Positions 23,107 through 29,652 of a DNA stretch of 35,294 nt are shown here, piece after piece. Numbering within the stretch: position 1 is the first letter of the stretch; each line of letters opens with the position of its first letter. The position numbers and the translations under genes are program-made. Origin of the DNA: Gemmatimonadetes bacterium 13_1_20CM_4_69_16 (GTDB taxonomy: Bacteria; Gemmatimonadota; Gemmatimonadetes; Gemmatimonadales; GWC2-71-9); NCBI GenBank assembly GCA_001919865.1, contig MNIR01000046.1, positions 1 through 35,294 on the forward strand, read 5' to 3'. The notes beneath the pieces are model-generated. The model was not told where the DNA came from. It was given only the letters and a program-made list of their open reading frames with translations, and made no database searches.

Positions 23107-24116
23107 TGCTGCGCCTTCCCTCGTTCACCTATCTGCAGCCCAAGACGCTGCACGAGGCGCTCGCGATGAAGGTCGACGCCGGGCCGGACGGGGTGTTCGT
23201 CTCCGGCGGGACCGACCTCTACCCCAACATGAAGCGGCGGCAACAGGAGCCGAAGATCGTGATCTCGCTGATGGGGATCCCGGAGCTGCAAAAGACGGAA
23301 GGAGGGAACGACGGAAGGACGGAAGGTCGGACAGTGGTCGGGTCATGCATCACTCTTTCCGAGCTTGCCATCGTTCCTTCATTCCGCCGCGGCTATCCAG
23401 TCGTCGTCCACGCCGCCGAGCTCGTCTCCACGCCGCTGCTCCGCAACATGGGCACGCTAGGGGGCAATCTTTGCCTCGACACCCGTTGCAACTACTACGA
23501 CCAGACGTACGAGTGGCGCAAGGCAATCGACTTCTGCATGAAGAAGGACGGCCACATCTGCTGGGTAGCCCCGTCCAGCCCGCGCTGCTGGGCAGTCAGC
23601 TCATCCGACGTGGCCCCGGTCATGGTCGTGCTGGGCGCCGAGTTCCGGCTGGTGGGCCCGAAAGGTGAGCGCGTCGTGCCCGCGGGGCGGCTGTACGCCA
23701 ACGACGGCATCAACTACTTGACCAAGCACGCCGATGAGATCCTGGCCGACATCCGGCTGCCCGCGCCGGACGACTGGGACGCGACCTATCACAAGTTGCG
23801 ACGTCGCGGCTCGTTCGATTTCCCCGTGCTCGGCGTCGCGGCGTGGATCAGGTGGGATGACCGCACGGTGGCGGACGCGCGCATCGTGCTCGGGGGTGTG
23901 GCGAGCCGGCCGCAGGAGATCGTCGAAGCTGGGAGGGTGCTCACCGGGACCGACCTCTCGGAGGAGGCGATCGCCGCGGCCGCGGACGCCGCGTATCGCC
24001 CCGCCAAGCCGCTGGACAACACCGACTTCGATCTGTCGTGGCGGAAACAAATGACGCGGGTGTACGTGAAAGCCGCGCTGCAAGAGCTGCGGCAACGCCG
24101 CACGGCTCCTGCGTGA
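23106..24116 (+). CDS. hcrB: 4-hydroxybenzoyl-CoA reductase-like beta subunit, FAD and extra [4Fe-4S]
   Basis: This 336-residue subunit starts at ATG 23106 (TGATG overlap). It has the FAD-binding FVSGGTDLYPNMK and LLRNMGTLGGNLC motifs. A loop unique to HBCR follows: Cys 128, 144, 152 and 161 (TRC, DFC, HIC, PRC) with spacings 16, 8 and 9. As I recall, the Thauera enzyme binds an additional [4Fe-4S] cluster with the same spacings, which supports electron flow toward the substrate. Residues 63-79 (KTEGGNDGRTEGRTVVG) are a low-complexity insert encoded by repeated ACGGAAGG. The PadR regulator gene ends eight bases away on the other strand. Confidence 0.85.
   Translation: MLRLPSFTYLQPKTLHEALAMKVDAGPDGVFVSGGTDLYPNMKRRQQEPKIVISLMGIPELQKTEGGNDGRTEGRTVVGSCITLSELAIVPSFRRGYPVVVHAAELVSTPLLRNMGTLGGNLCLDTRCNYYDQTYEWRKAIDFCMKKDGHICWVAPSSPRCWAVSSSDVAPVMVVLGAEFRLVGPKGERVVPAGRLYANDGINYLTKHADEILADIRLPAPDDWDATYHKLRRRGSFDFPVLGVAAWIRWDDRTVADARIVLGGVASRPQEIVEAGRVLTGTDLSEEAIAAAADAAYRPAKPLDNTDFDLSWRKQMTRVYVKAALQELRQRRTAPA
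23294..23341. repeat. ACGGAAGG tandem in the hcrB coding sequence
   Basis: Four degenerate copies of GACGGAAGG/GACGGAAGGTCGG lie in frame inside hcrB, between the FAD-motif strand and the GSCITLSELA block. The sequence encodes a polar loop and looks like an in-frame insertion of the repeat family seen elsewhere in the window. Confidence 0.6.
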
Positions 24117-24123
24117 GGGCGCG

Positions 24124-24666
24124 TCACGTCACCAGCGTTTCGATCTCCTCCCGCGCCTTCTCCAGCCGGTCGGCGATCTGCTTGCGCGTGGCCTCGTCGC
24201 GCGACCGCCAGCTCGCCCGGTACACCGCCTTCACCAACCGACCCACGGCGCGGTTCATGTCCGCCATCGCGCCGCCGAGCGCGCGCTCCACGGTGTCGTG
24301 CACGCGCTCGAAGATGTCGTCCACGACGTCCTTGTGCTCTTCCAAGAAGGTGCGGCCCGCGTCGGTGATCTCGTACACCTTCTTGCCCTGCACCTCGCGG
24401 GAGGTCACGAGCCCCTCGTCTTCGAGCCACTGCAGGGTCGGGTAGACGGTGCCGGGCGACGGCGAGTAGCAGCCGCGCAGCTGGTCCTCGAGCTCCTTCA
24501 TGACCTCGTAGCCGTGGCGCGGCTTGTCTTTGAGGAGCTTCAGGATCACGTACTTCATGTCGCCCGATTCGAACCACTGGCGGCGCCGACGGCGCGGTCC
24601 GGCCCAGAAGAAGCCGCGGGGCCCGAACCCGAAGCCGAACGATTCCCATCCGAAGTGCCGAGGCAT
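24124..24666 (-). CDS. PadR family transcriptional regulator
   Basis: It is 180 residues from ATG 24666, with AGAGGA about eight bases upstream. A 30-residue head rich in Phe, Gly and Arg (GWESFGFGFGPRGFF) precedes the winged helix. The PadR core is clear: MKYVILKLLKDKPRHGYEVM, then CYSPSPGTVYPTLQWLEDEG and the wing LVTSREVQGKKVYEITDAG. The C-terminal helices (EEHKDVVDDIFERVHDTVER) form the dimer. PadR proteins repress phenolic-acid or transport genes and often themselves. Its promoter contains a palindrome between the -35 and -10. Its position beside the HBCR-like genes suggests control of aromatic metabolism, but they converge and share no promoter. Confidence 0.93.
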   Translation of the reverse strand: MPRHFGWESFGFGFGPRGFFWAGPRRRRRQWFESGDMKYVILKLLKDKPRHGYEVMKELEDQLRGCYSPSPGTVYPTLQWLEDEGLVTSREVQGKKVYEITDAGRTFLEEHKDVVDDIFERVHDTVERALGGAMADMNRAVGRLVKAVYRASWRSRDEATRKQIADRLEKAREEIETLVT

Positions 24667-24697
24667 TGGATTTCCTCTAGTTGCGATGTAACGGCAA

Positions 24698-24725
24698 GAT
24701 ATACTTCCACGATATATCGTGTCAA
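24698..24725 (-). promoter_or_regulatory. Promoter of the PadR gene
   Basis: On the minus strand a perfect TTGACA (24720-24725) and TATATC (24698-24703) are separated by 16 bases. The predicted transcription start lies about 25 bases before ATG 24666, leaving room for the AGAGGA ribosome site. Confidence 0.7.
24708..24721. promoter_or_regulatory. Perfect 14-bp palindrome, probable PadR operator
   Basis: CACGATATATCGTG reads the same on both strands. It sits between the -35 and -10 of the padR promoter and overlaps one base pair of the -35. AT-rich dyads with ATAT centres are typical PadR sites, so autorepression is likely. Binding is inferred. Confidence 0.65.
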
Positions 24726-24789
24726 CACGTCGTAACCGGCCTCACATCCCCCCACCGCGCCCTCCGGCAACTTCCAAGGTCGCATAAAC

Positions 24790-24817
24790 TTGTCGCGCCG
24801 GGTCGCGGCCGTAAATT
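24790..24817 (+). promoter_or_regulatory. Putative promoter of the oxidase-kinase operon
   Basis: TTGTCG (24790-24795) and TAAATT (24812-24817) are 16 bases apart and lie about 50 bases before ATG 24867. The remaining 24667-24866 spacer contains the PadR promoter and operator and the ribosome site GGAAGGA at 24854-24860. Confidence 0.4.
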
Positions 24818-24866
24818 GTAGCGCTCCCTGCCGATGCATGTCACGAGCGCCCTGGAAGGAGACCCG

Positions 24867-25541
24867 ATGTCCGTGCAGGTGACCCCCCACCCGAGATGGG
24901 TGGCCGACCTGGATGCCGCCTTGGACCCGAGCCGCGAGGCGATCCTCGACACCTCGGTGATCGTGCACGCCTCCGAGAACCAACTGGTCGACGGCAGGAT
25001 TCAGAACTTTCTTGTGGCGTTCTACCCGATCATCCGCGACTTCCCGCAATGGCTGCAGCTGCTGCTCGACCGCTCGCCCGAGGATGGCAAGGTCTTTTTC
25101 CGCGACAACATCCGCGTCGAGAAGCGGCACGACGCCATGTGGCGCGCCATGGGCGACGGCTTCAATGTCCCGAGAGAGCGCTTCCAGGTGCCCGAGCCGA
25201 TGATCCCAGAAGTGGAGGAATTCCACGGCTATCTCACCCAGATGTGCCGGGGCGCGCAGTTCGGCGCCGCGGTGTCGGCCACGAACTACGCCGTGGAGGG
25301 CGTGGCGCAGAAGATCTCGGAGAAGGCGCTGCGGGGGCTCGCGAAGAACGAGAAGATCGGCCCGCGCGGGCGGTGGTGGCTGGAAGAGCACGCTAAGTAC
25401 GACGACGAGCACCCGATCCACGCGCTCGAGATCATCAAGGGTTGCGTCAAGCGGGGTGAGGAGCCGCAGGCCATGACGGACGCGGCGCTCAAGAGCCTCA
25501 CTCTGATGAGAGAAGCCATGATCGGCTCTTACGACTCATGA
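24867..25541 (+). CDS. Haem-oxygenase-like diiron oxidase (iron-containing redox enzyme family)
   Basis: This 224-residue protein begins at ATG 24867, which has GGAAGGA seven bases upstream; an ATG 11 codons earlier was rejected for lack of one. It is all helical and resembles TenA/HDO proteins. Candidate iron ligands are Glu 85 and His 88 (VEKRHDAMW), Glu 144 (YAVEGVAQK) and the H-x3-D-x2-H set His 175, Asp 179, His 182 (EEHAKYDDEHPIHALEII). HDO enzymes use a labile diiron site for oxidations such as decarboxylation, N-oxygenation or C-C cleavage; no substrate is evident here. The stop overlaps the kinase start as ATGA, implying one coupled unit. Confidence 0.75.
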   Translation: MSVQVTPHPRWVADLDAALDPSREAILDTSVIVHASENQLVDGRIQNFLVAFYPIIRDFPQWLQLLLDRSPEDGKVFFRDNIRVEKRHDAMWRAMGDGFNVPRERFQVPEPMIPEVEEFHGYLTQMCRGAQFGAAVSATNYAVEGVAQKISEKALRGLAKNEKIGPRGRWWLEEHAKYDDEHPIHALEIIKGCVKRGEEPQAMTDAALKSLTLMREAMIGSYDS

Positions 25542-27457
25542 GCAAGGGTCGGCGCGCGTCGCCGACCCGGGGGCTCAGAGACCCCGCGCCAGCGCCCAAG
25601 GCAGCCCCGAAGCACCCGGCATTCGACCAGATGCGAGTGGCCACGGAAATCGTCGCGGCGCTCGCGGACGCAGTGGTCGTGACCGGGACCGACCGTCGGA
25701 TCCTCACCGCCAATCGAGCGGCGGGCGCGTTGTTCGGCCGCCCCCTCGAGGACCTCCCCGGCACCGCGATCGACGACCTCGTCGTCTCGGCCGAGCGCCA
25801 GCACGTGGCCGAGCGCGAGCACCGCGCGGTCGAGGGCGAGGAGCAGCACTACGAGACGAAGGTGGTGCGGGGGAACGGCGAGGAGCGCAGCGTAGCCGTT
25901 TCGACCACCCCGCTCGTGATCGAGGGGGAGCTGCTCGGCACCGTCGCCACGCTGCGCGACATCACCCAGCAGCAGAGCGAACAGGAGACGCTGGCCCGCT
26001 CGGAGGCCCGCTACCGCAACCTGATCGAATCCGCATCGGACGCCATCGTGACGCTCGATGCCAACGGTCGGTTCACCACCGTCAACCACGCCGCGGAGAT
26101 CGTGTCGGGCTACCGTCGCGGCGAGCTCGTGGGGCTGTGGTTCGCGCCGCTGCTCCCCGATGACGAGCTGCCCAAGGCACTCGCCAACTTCCAGAAAGCG
26201 CTGGCGGGGGAGACCGGGCTGTTCGAAAGTCAGTTCTACCGCAAGGATGGAGAGATTCGCTTCATCTCCATCACGTACTCCACGCCCCAAAAGGACGAGG
26301 AGGTCCTCTGTCTGATCCGCGACGTCACCGACCAGAAGATGCTGCAGGAGCAGCTCATCCAGTCGGAGAAGATGTCGGCGATCGGCCAGCTGGTGTCGGG
26401 GGTGGCGCACGAGCTCAACAACCCGCTCGCCGGGATTTCGGCGTTCGCGCAGCTGCTGCTGTCCGAGAAGCGGTTCCCGCCCGATCAGCGGACCGCGGCC
26501 GAGATGATCTACGCCGAGGCGCGGCGCGCGTCACGCATCGTGCAGAACCTCCTCACGTTCGCGCGCCAGCATAAGCCGGAGCGCACGCCCACCCAGGTCA
26601 ACCAGGTGCTGGACGATACGCTCGAGCTGCGCGGCTACGAGCTGCGGGTGCGCGGCATCGACGTGCAGCGCGACTACGACGAGCAGGTGCCGGAGACGAT
26701 GGCGGACGCGCACCAGCTGCAGCAGGTATTCCTGAACCTGATCACCAACGCCGAGCAGGCGATGGAGCGCTCGGAGCGCGACAAGCAACGGCTCACGGTG
26801 CGCACGCGGCGCGCGGGCGACATGCTCCGTATCGACATCGAAGACACCGGCCCCGGGATCCCTCCCAACCTGCTCGAGCGCATCTTCAATCCCTTCTTCA
26901 CCACCAAACCCACCGGCTCGGGCACGGGCCTCGGGCTCTCGATCTCGCTCGGCATCGTACGCGAGCACGAGGGGCGCATCTGGGCGGAAAACGCGGCCCA
27001 AGGTGCCCGCTTCGTGATCGAGCTGCCGATCATCGCCCCGCGCACCACCGGCGACTACCCCGCCGTGCCGCCCACGATCCCAGTCACCGATCGCCTGCAC
27101 ATCCTGGTCATCGACGACGAGGCCTCGGTGCGGGTCGCGCTGCAGCGCTATCTCTCGAGTCGGGGCCACGAAGTGGAGACGACCGCGAGCGGCAAAGAGG
27201 CCCTGGCGCGGATGCGGGAGGACGCCTTCGACGCGGTGATCGTCGACATGCGTATGCCCGACCTGTCGGGCGAGCAGCTGTTCCAGGAGCTGAAGGCCCG
27301 TGACGAGTCCTACGCCGAGCGCGTCATCTTTACCACGGGCCAGCTGGTGGACGACAGCGTGCGCAGCTTCCTCGCCTCCACCGGCCGGCCCTGCGTGCCC
27401 AAGCCGTTCGAGTTCGGCGCGTTCGACCAGGTCCTGCCGGCGCGGCGCACTTCGTAG
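25538..27457 (+). CDS. PAS-PAS hybrid histidine kinase with C-terminal receiver
   Basis: The product has 639 residues and no transmembrane helix, so it is cytoplasmic. Two PAS domains lie at about residues 35-145 and 155-270 (AALADAVVVTGTDRRILTAN and NLIESASDAIVTLDANGRFT). HisKA carries phospho-acceptor His 291 in VAHELNNPLAGI. HATPase boxes are NLITNAEQA, DTGPGIP, FNPFFTTK and GTGLGLSI. The receiver has IDDE, Asp 570 in VDMRMPDLSG, FTTG and the Lys in CVPKPFE. Its ATG is inside the oxidase gene end (ATGA), so both are made together; the kinase may sense a product or redox state linked to the oxidase. No partner regulator is adjacent. Confidence 0.95.
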   Translation: MSKGRRASPTRGLRDPAPAPKAAPKHPAFDQMRVATEIVAALADAVVVTGTDRRILTANRAAGALFGRPLEDLPGTAIDDLVVSAERQHVAEREHRAVEGEEQHYETKVVRGNGEERSVAVSTTPLVIEGELLGTVATLRDITQQQSEQETLARSEARYRNLIESASDAIVTLDANGRFTTVNHAAEIVSGYRRGELVGLWFAPLLPDDELPKALANFQKALAGETGLFESQFYRKDGEIRFISITYSTPQKDEEVLCLIRDVTDQKMLQEQLIQSEKMSAIGQLVSGVAHELNNPLAGISAFAQLLLSEKRFPPDQRTAAEMIYAEARRASRIVQNLLTFARQHKPERTPTQVNQVLDDTLELRGYELRVRGIDVQRDYDEQVPETMADAHQLQQVFLNLITNAEQAMERSERDKQRLTVRTRRAGDMLRIDIEDTGPGIPPNLLERIFNPFFTTKPTGSGTGLGLSISLGIVREHEGRIWAENAAQGARFVIELPIIAPRTTGDYPAVPPTIPVTDRLHILVIDDEASVRVALQRYLSSRGHEVETTASGKEALARMREDAFDAVIVDMRMPDLSGEQLFQELKARDESYAERVIFTTGQLVDDSVRSFLASTGRPCVPKPFEFGAFDQVLPARRTS

Positions 27458-27458
27458 G

Positions 27459-27479
27459 TCGACCGACCCGTCAGACCCG
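27459..27479. repeat. GACCGACCCGTCAGACCCGC-type patch at a convergent junction
   Basis: A short degenerate GACC repeat fills the 13 bases between the kinase and PDZ gene stops and extends into the end of the PDZ gene. GGTC-GACC-GACC could form a 4-bp hairpin, which is weak. It belongs to the simple-repeat family seen in the window. Confidence 0.35.
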
Positions 27480-28364
27480 CTGGAGCCGCAGGGCGTGACG
27501 CAGCGTCCGCCGGGCGCTGCTCTGATCCTCCTGTTCGTGGCGCCGCGGGAACATGTGCTCCTCGCGCTCCGGGACCTTCCAGCTCACCGTCATCCGCTTC
27601 TGCTTCCGCATGAGCTCGATGGACACCGTCTCCCCCGGCTCGTAGGAGTGGAAGATCCGCATCGCGTGTGAGGGCGAGCTCGGCTTCCGCCCGCCGACGG
27701 AGAGAATCACGTCGCCGCTCCGCACCGGCAGGCTCGAGTCGCTCGGCGCCTTCACGACGAGGATCCCGTCCTTCGTGCCGAAGTACTCGCCGAGATCGGA
27801 GTTCAAGTTGACCAGCTCCAGATCGCCCCACGGCGTGCCGAACGCCAAGTCCCAGCCCTCCATCCCGGGCATGCGGGGCATGACCGTCGCGATCTTCGGC
27901 ATCTCGAACCGGAACGTGGCACCCAAGTCTTCGGCGACCAGTGTCGCCTTCTTCGAGTCACTGCCGCGCCGGTACTCGATCTGCACGGTGTCGCCCGGCT
28001 CGAGCCTGCGAGCCAGCTCGACGAGCTTGGCCCCGGGACCCGATTCCTCCTCGTCCTCTGCCTTGGCGCCGGTGAGCGAGGTGCCGTTGAACTTGGTGAT
28101 GACGTCACCCACCTTGAGCCCCGCCTTCGCGGCCGGCCCGCCCGGCGTCACCGCCGCCAGCTTCGCCCCGATCTTGTCCGTCTGAGAATCGGGCTCCGTG
28201 TTCACGATCACCCCGATCCGGCCGCGGTTCTCGGTGGAATAGGAGTAGGCATATGCCCGCGGCGCGCGCGGGGGACGGGGGGGACGAGGGGTGCGTTGCG
28301 CGTCGAGGCCCGCGGGCCAGGCGGCGATCACCGCCGCCGCGATCACGATCCACTTCCGCTGCAT
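27471..28364 (-). CDS. Periplasmic double-PDZ protein
   Basis: It is 297 residues from ATG 28364, with AAGGAG nine bases upstream. A signal peptide (WIVIAAAVIAAWPAGLDAQ) is followed by a Pro/Arg stretch. PDZ 1 is at about residues 50-130 (KLAAVTPGGPAAKAGLKVGD and VITKFNGTSL), and PDZ 2 at about 190-270 (KDGILVVKAPSDSSLPVRSG and DVILSVGGRKP). There is no protease domain, so it is likely a binding protein for exposed C-termini. The C-terminal tail is basic and low in order (HEQEDQSSARRTLRHALRLQ). It is third after the ECF sigma and anti-sigma, so it may sense envelope damage for them, as PDZ proteins do in the RseB/DegS type systems; this is inference. Confidence 0.88.
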   Translation of the reverse strand: MQRKWIVIAAAVIAAWPAGLDAQRTPRPPRPPRAPRAYAYSYSTENRGRIGVIVNTEPDSQTDKIGAKLAAVTPGGPAAKAGLKVGDVITKFNGTSLTGAKAEDEEESGPGAKLVELARRLEPGDTVQIEYRRGSDSKKATLVAEDLGATFRFEMPKIATVMPRMPGMEGWDLAFGTPWGDLELVNLNSDLGEYFGTKDGILVVKAPSDSSLPVRSGDVILSVGGRKPSSPSHAMRIFHSYEPGETVSIELMRKQKRMTVSWKVPEREEHMFPRRHEQEDQSSARRTLRHALRLQRV

Positions 28365-28386
28365 AACTAAAAGCTCCTTCGGGGCG

Positions 28387-28968
28387 TCACAGCCCCACAT
28401 AGGCCACGCGAGTGACACGGACGCTCATGAGCTGCTGCATCGCGTCCACCCGCTCCTGCCATAGTTTCACGAGTTCGGCGCGGCGCACCGGGGCTTGGGG
28501 CGTCCCCAGCTGCGCCAGCTCGCCGTCGATGACGGCAATGCGGTCTTCCAGAACGGCCGCGAGCGCGGCCGTGCGACCGCTCGTCACCCGCCCGTCGGGA
28601 TCGTAGCGGTCGAGCTCGGCCTCGAGCGTCGCCGACTGCTGCTTCACGCGCTGCAGCTCGGCGGCGTCCACCCGCCCCCCGGACGGCCGGACCAGCAGCA
28701 GCAGCGCGATCCCGGCCGCCGCGGCGAGGCTCCACGCACCCCAGCGACGCCGCCGGCGACGCTGGTCCGCCCGGATGGCGTCGCGCACCGCCGGCCACCG
28801 ATCCCGGGCCGGCCGACGCACCGGCAACGCCTTGAGCGCCGCGATGCGCTGATACAGCGCGTCGAGCTCGGCCCGGCAGGCCGGGCAGGTCTCGAGGTGC
28901 TGTTTCGCCCACGCCGACGCCTCGTTCTCTTTGAGGGCCAGCAGGTCATCCATGGTGCAATGCATCAT
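28387..28968 (-). CDS. Zinc-binding anti-sigma factor
   Basis: The product is 193 residues from ATG 28968, chosen because AAGGAG lies seven bases upstream and it overlaps the sigma stop as TGATG; a GTG one codon earlier and an ATG one later are possible. The N-terminus has the anti-sigma ZAS motif HLETCPACRAEL, with the H/C pair before it in HCTMDD. A single transmembrane helix (WGAWSLAAAAGIALLLLV) follows a run of arginines. The C-terminal coiled coil (LQRVKQQSATLEAELDRY, and on) is extracytoplasmic. It should hold the ECF sigma at the membrane and release it on a signal. Confidence 0.93.
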   Translation of the reverse strand: MMHCTMDDLLALKENEASAWAKQHLETCPACRAELDALYQRIAALKALPVRRPARDRWPAVRDAIRADQRRRRRRWGAWSLAAAAGIALLLLVRPSGGRVDAAELQRVKQQSATLEAELDRYDPDGRVTSGRTAALAAVLEDRIAVIDGELAQLGTPQAPVRRAELVKLWQERVDAMQQLMSVRVTRVAYVGL

Positions 28969-29507
28969 CACGCTGCTCCTTCCGCGTCCAGCATCCGCCG
29001 CAGCCGCGCGTGCGCGCGCGCCAGCTGCGACTTCGAAAAGCTCACCGTCTTGCCCATCTGCTCGGCGATCTCCTCGTGGGTATAGCCCTCCACGTCGTGC
29101 ATCCAGACCACCGAGCGTGACGTCTCGCTCAACCGCTCGAACGCCCGTTCCAGGTCGATCTGCATCGGCACACCGCCCGTCGACCCCGGTCCGCCCGTCG
29201 ACTCTTCATCCAGCTCTTCGGTGGCCCGCACCTGATTGCGACGGATCCGCATCAGCGCCTTCGACGCCGCGATGCGCTTGATCCAGCCCCACAAGTGCCC
29301 CTCCCCGCGGTATTGCTTGATGCTCCGCACCACCTCGAGGAAGGTCTCCTGCAATACGTCCTCGGCGTCCTCGGGCGTCCGCAGGATGCGGAGCGCGAGG
29401 TTGTACACGGGCGTTTCGAACGCCCGGTAGAGCGCTTCCAGCGCCTCCAGATCGCCCGCACGGGCGCGCGCGACGAGGATGTCGGGGACGGCGAGCGAGA
29501 TGGTCAT
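28968..29507 (-). CDS. ECF (RpoE-type) RNA polymerase sigma factor
   Basis: The product is 179 residues. Region 2 spans about residues 15-80 (LEALYRAFETPVYNLALRIL, RTPEDAEDVLQETFLEVVRS and GWIKRIAASKALMRIRR). Region 4 spans about 115-175 (LSETSRSVVWMHDVEGYTHE and EIAEQMGKTVSFSKSQLARA). A Gly/Ser-rich linker (ELDEESTGGPGSTGGVP) joins them. There is no extra C-terminal domain. AGGAG touches the ATG at 29507 with no spacer, which is odd and may mean weak initiation. It is divergent from the iron exporter gene, with 145 bases between starts. The stop overlaps the anti-sigma start. Confidence 0.93.
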   Translation of the reverse strand: MTISLAVPDILVARARAGDLEALEALYRAFETPVYNLALRILRTPEDAEDVLQETFLEVVRSIKQYRGEGHLWGWIKRIAASKALMRIRRNQVRATEELDEESTGGPGSTGGVPMQIDLERAFERLSETSRSVVWMHDVEGYTHEEIAEQMGKTVSFSKSQLARAHARLRRMLDAEGAA

Positions 29508-29563
29508 CTCCTGAAAGACTAAGATGCGTCAAGTACGCAATAGGTCGCGGGAAAGCGTCACGA

Positions 29564-29582
29564 GACGTCGTCCGGCGACGTC
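29564..29582. promoter_or_regulatory. Inverted repeat between the sigma and iron exporter genes
   Basis: GACGTCG and CGACGTC are perfect 7-bp arms around TCCGG. The repeat lies in the middle of the 145-base divergent spacer. It could be an operator for either gene. I saw no match to an ECF-type promoter that would decide. Confidence 0.4.
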
Positions 29583-29619
29583 GTCATCGCAGCGCGTCTT
29601 CGCGACGGCGTCTAACCGA

Positions 29620-29647
29620 TTGCCATCCTGCAAGTTGCGACTATGTT
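29620..29647 (+). promoter_or_regulatory. Putative promoter of the iron exporter gene
   Basis: TTGCCA (29620-29625) and TATGTT (29642-29647) have a 16-base spacer. The expected start of transcription is at or next to ATG 29653, which has no Shine-Dalgarno. This suggests a leaderless message. Confidence 0.5.
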
Positions 29648-29652
29648 CCAGC

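Noticed and set aside
29524-29652. Upstream extension of the iron exporter from ATG 29524
   Set aside because: The 43 extra residues are Arg/Ser-rich with no family match, and the likely promoter (29620-29647) lies inside this stretch.
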